64,000 bases of DNA, from assembly GCF_013403985.1 (NCBI RefSeq), contig NZ_JABFDF010000007.1, forward strand, positions 124,001 through 188,000. The letters run 5' to 3'. The notes below the pieces were generated by a model. It saw nothing but the letters and a program-made list of their open reading frames with translations, had not been told where the DNA came from and did no database searches. The translations under genes and the position numbers were made by a program. The stretch comes from Winogradskyella ludwigii (GTDB lineage: Bacteria > Bacteroidota > Bacteroidia > Flavobacteriales > Flavobacteriaceae). Shown piece after piece: positions 63,307 to 64,000 of this stretch (position 1 is the stretch's first letter; each line of letters opens with the position of its first letter).

Positions 63307-63501
63307 ATGATTAAAATCGAAATAAAAGAAGGAGAAAATATAGAACGTGCACTTAAGCGTTACAAGCGTAAACACAGAAATGTGCAAATTATGCAAAACT
63401 TAAGAGAAAAGCGTTATTTCGCTAAGCCTTCTGTAACTAGAAGAAGAGAAATTCAGAAAGCTGAATACATTCAAGGTTTAAGAGACGCTGAAAACGTATA
63501 G
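63307..63501 (+). CDS. rpsU: 30S ribosomal protein S21
   Basis: 64 residues, the bacterial S21 length. MIKIEIKEGENIERALKRYKRKHR with the basic C-terminal part (EKRYFAKPSVTRRREIQKAEY) matches the family. It is a small-subunit protein near the mRNA exit that affects initiation. It has its own candidate promoter and a terminator. Confidence 0.95.
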   Translation: MIKIEIKEGENIERALKRYKRKHRNVQIMQNLREKRYFAKPSVTRRREIQKAEYIQGLRDAENV

Positions 63502-63529
63502 TTTCTTTTTATCTTTATAAGAACATATT

Positions 63530-63559
63530 AAAGAGTAGCACTTGTGCTGCTCTTTTTTT
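63530..63559 (+). terminator. Terminator after rpsU
   Basis: AAAGAGTAGCA (63530-63540) pairs with TGCTGCTCTTT (63545-63555; one G-T pair) around a 4-nt loop, followed by TTTT. Confidence 0.8.
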
Positions 63560-63642
63560 ATACAATAAATTCTAGTAAATTCGAACTCTAATCGTTTTAA
63601 AAAGACCAAAGTGGTAAATTATAAAACGTATTCAAAAATCTT

Positions 63643-64000
63643 ATGGCTCTAATAAAACCTGTTAAAGGAAAACACCCACAAATACCAGACAATTGCTATA
63701 TCGCAGAAAACGCTACTATTGTTGGAGACGTTAGTATGGGAAATAAATGTAGTGTGTGGTTTAATGCCGTTATTAGAGGTGATGTACACTATATAAAACT
63801 CGGTAACAAGGTAAATGTTCAAGATGGAGCAGTTATCCATGCAACCTACTTAAAATCGCCAACAACAATTGGTAACAATGTCTCTATTGGCCATAATGCC
63901 ATTGTGCATGGCTGCACTATAAACGACAATGTACTTATAGGAATGGGAAGTATTGTTATGGACGATTGTGTTATAGAAAGCAATAGCATTATAGCTGCAG
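63643..64000 (+). CDS. Gamma-carbonic-anhydrase-like hexapeptide-repeat protein, C-terminus missing
   Basis: The frame opens at the ATG at 63643 and runs past the window end (119 complete codons). The N-terminus MALIKPVKGKHPQIPDNCYI is followed by left-handed beta-helix hexapeptide repeats (ATIVGDVSMGNKCSVWFNAVIRGD, NNVSIGHNAIVHGCTI). His residues in VIHATYL and SIGHNAIVHGC are placed like the zinc ligands of gamma-class carbonic anhydrases. YrdA/PaaY-like acyltransferase relatives are the alternative. It is expected to form a trimer. Confidence 0.85.
   Translation, partial: MALIKPVKGKHPQIPDNCYIAENATIVGDVSMGNKCSVWFNAVIRGDVHYIKLGNKVNVQDGAVIHATYLKSPTTIGNNVSIGHNAIVHGCTINDNVLIGMGSIVMDDCVIESNSIIAA

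Overview
The window is a low-GC chromosomal segment from a member of the Bacteroidota, almost certainly a marine-type flavobacterium (Flavobacteriaceae). The evidence is the family content (GLPGLI-family proteins, DUF5686 and CarboxypepD_reg outer-membrane proteins, a type IX secretion sorting domain, a folK-deoxynucleoside kinase fusion, a ~287-residue RpoD without region 1.1), the near absence of Shine-Dalgarno sequences, and many Bacteroidetes-type promoters (TTG, then 17-20 nt, then TAnnTTTG). I cannot name the genus.

Layout. 1-8 kb: electron transfer flavoprotein (etfB, partial etfA), pyruvate dehydrogenase E1 beta, a DUF5686 outer-membrane protein, then a soluble and a membrane-bound ion-pumping pyrophosphatase side by side. 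8-15.5 kb: an outer-membrane barrel/GLPGLI operon transcribed divergently from a histidine kinase/response regulator pair. The shared intergenic region has phased GTTAAC boxes next to a good promoter. 15.5-31.4 kb: housekeeping and envelope genes (deoxynucleoside kinase, App1 phosphatase, DPP-IV-like peptidase, FAD oxidoreductase, fabD, lspA, amidohydrolase, galE, DegT aminotransferase, waaA, M20 peptidase, a LEA-like lipoprotein).

31.5-52.3 kb is the most interesting region: ten consecutive minus-strand genes that look like a beta-1,3-glucan (laminarin) utilisation locus without a SusC/SusD pair. From promoter-proximal to distal it encodes a membrane-spanning LuxR-type regulator with a beta-propeller sensor, a glycoside hydrolase fused to an outer-membrane beta-barrel, a multi-domain surface lipoprotein, a GH16 laminarinase lipoprotein, a cytosolic GH149-like beta-1,3-glucan phosphorylase, a GH17 lipoprotein, a GH30 lipoprotein, an MFS sugar transporter fused to a GH17 domain, a T9SS-exported protein carrying the same modules as the surface lipoprotein, and a LacI regulator. 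My model: surface capture and endo-cleavage, passage through or beside the hydrolase-barrel, periplasmic debranching and trimming (GH30, GH17), import by the transporter whose C-terminal GH17 should face the cytoplasm, and phosphorolysis to glucose-1-phosphate. Repeated TTGTATAGG boxes and a 16-mer shared by two promoter regions are candidate operators.

52.9-64 kb: tRNA-Leu and tRNA-Gly, mutS, a TrmH-type methyltransferase gene flanked by two long inverted repeats, a SAM methyltransferase, folK-dNK fusion, queuosine-precursor transporter, AsmA-like protein, the primary sigma factor rpoD, rpsU, and the start of a gamma-carbonic-anhydrase-like gene cut by the window edge.

All identifications come from reading motifs and architecture; no database search was run. 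Several starts were moved to an internal ATG where the longest ORF began at TTG or ran into a neighbour. Four genes (App1, lspA, waaA, mutS) seem to keep a real TTG start.
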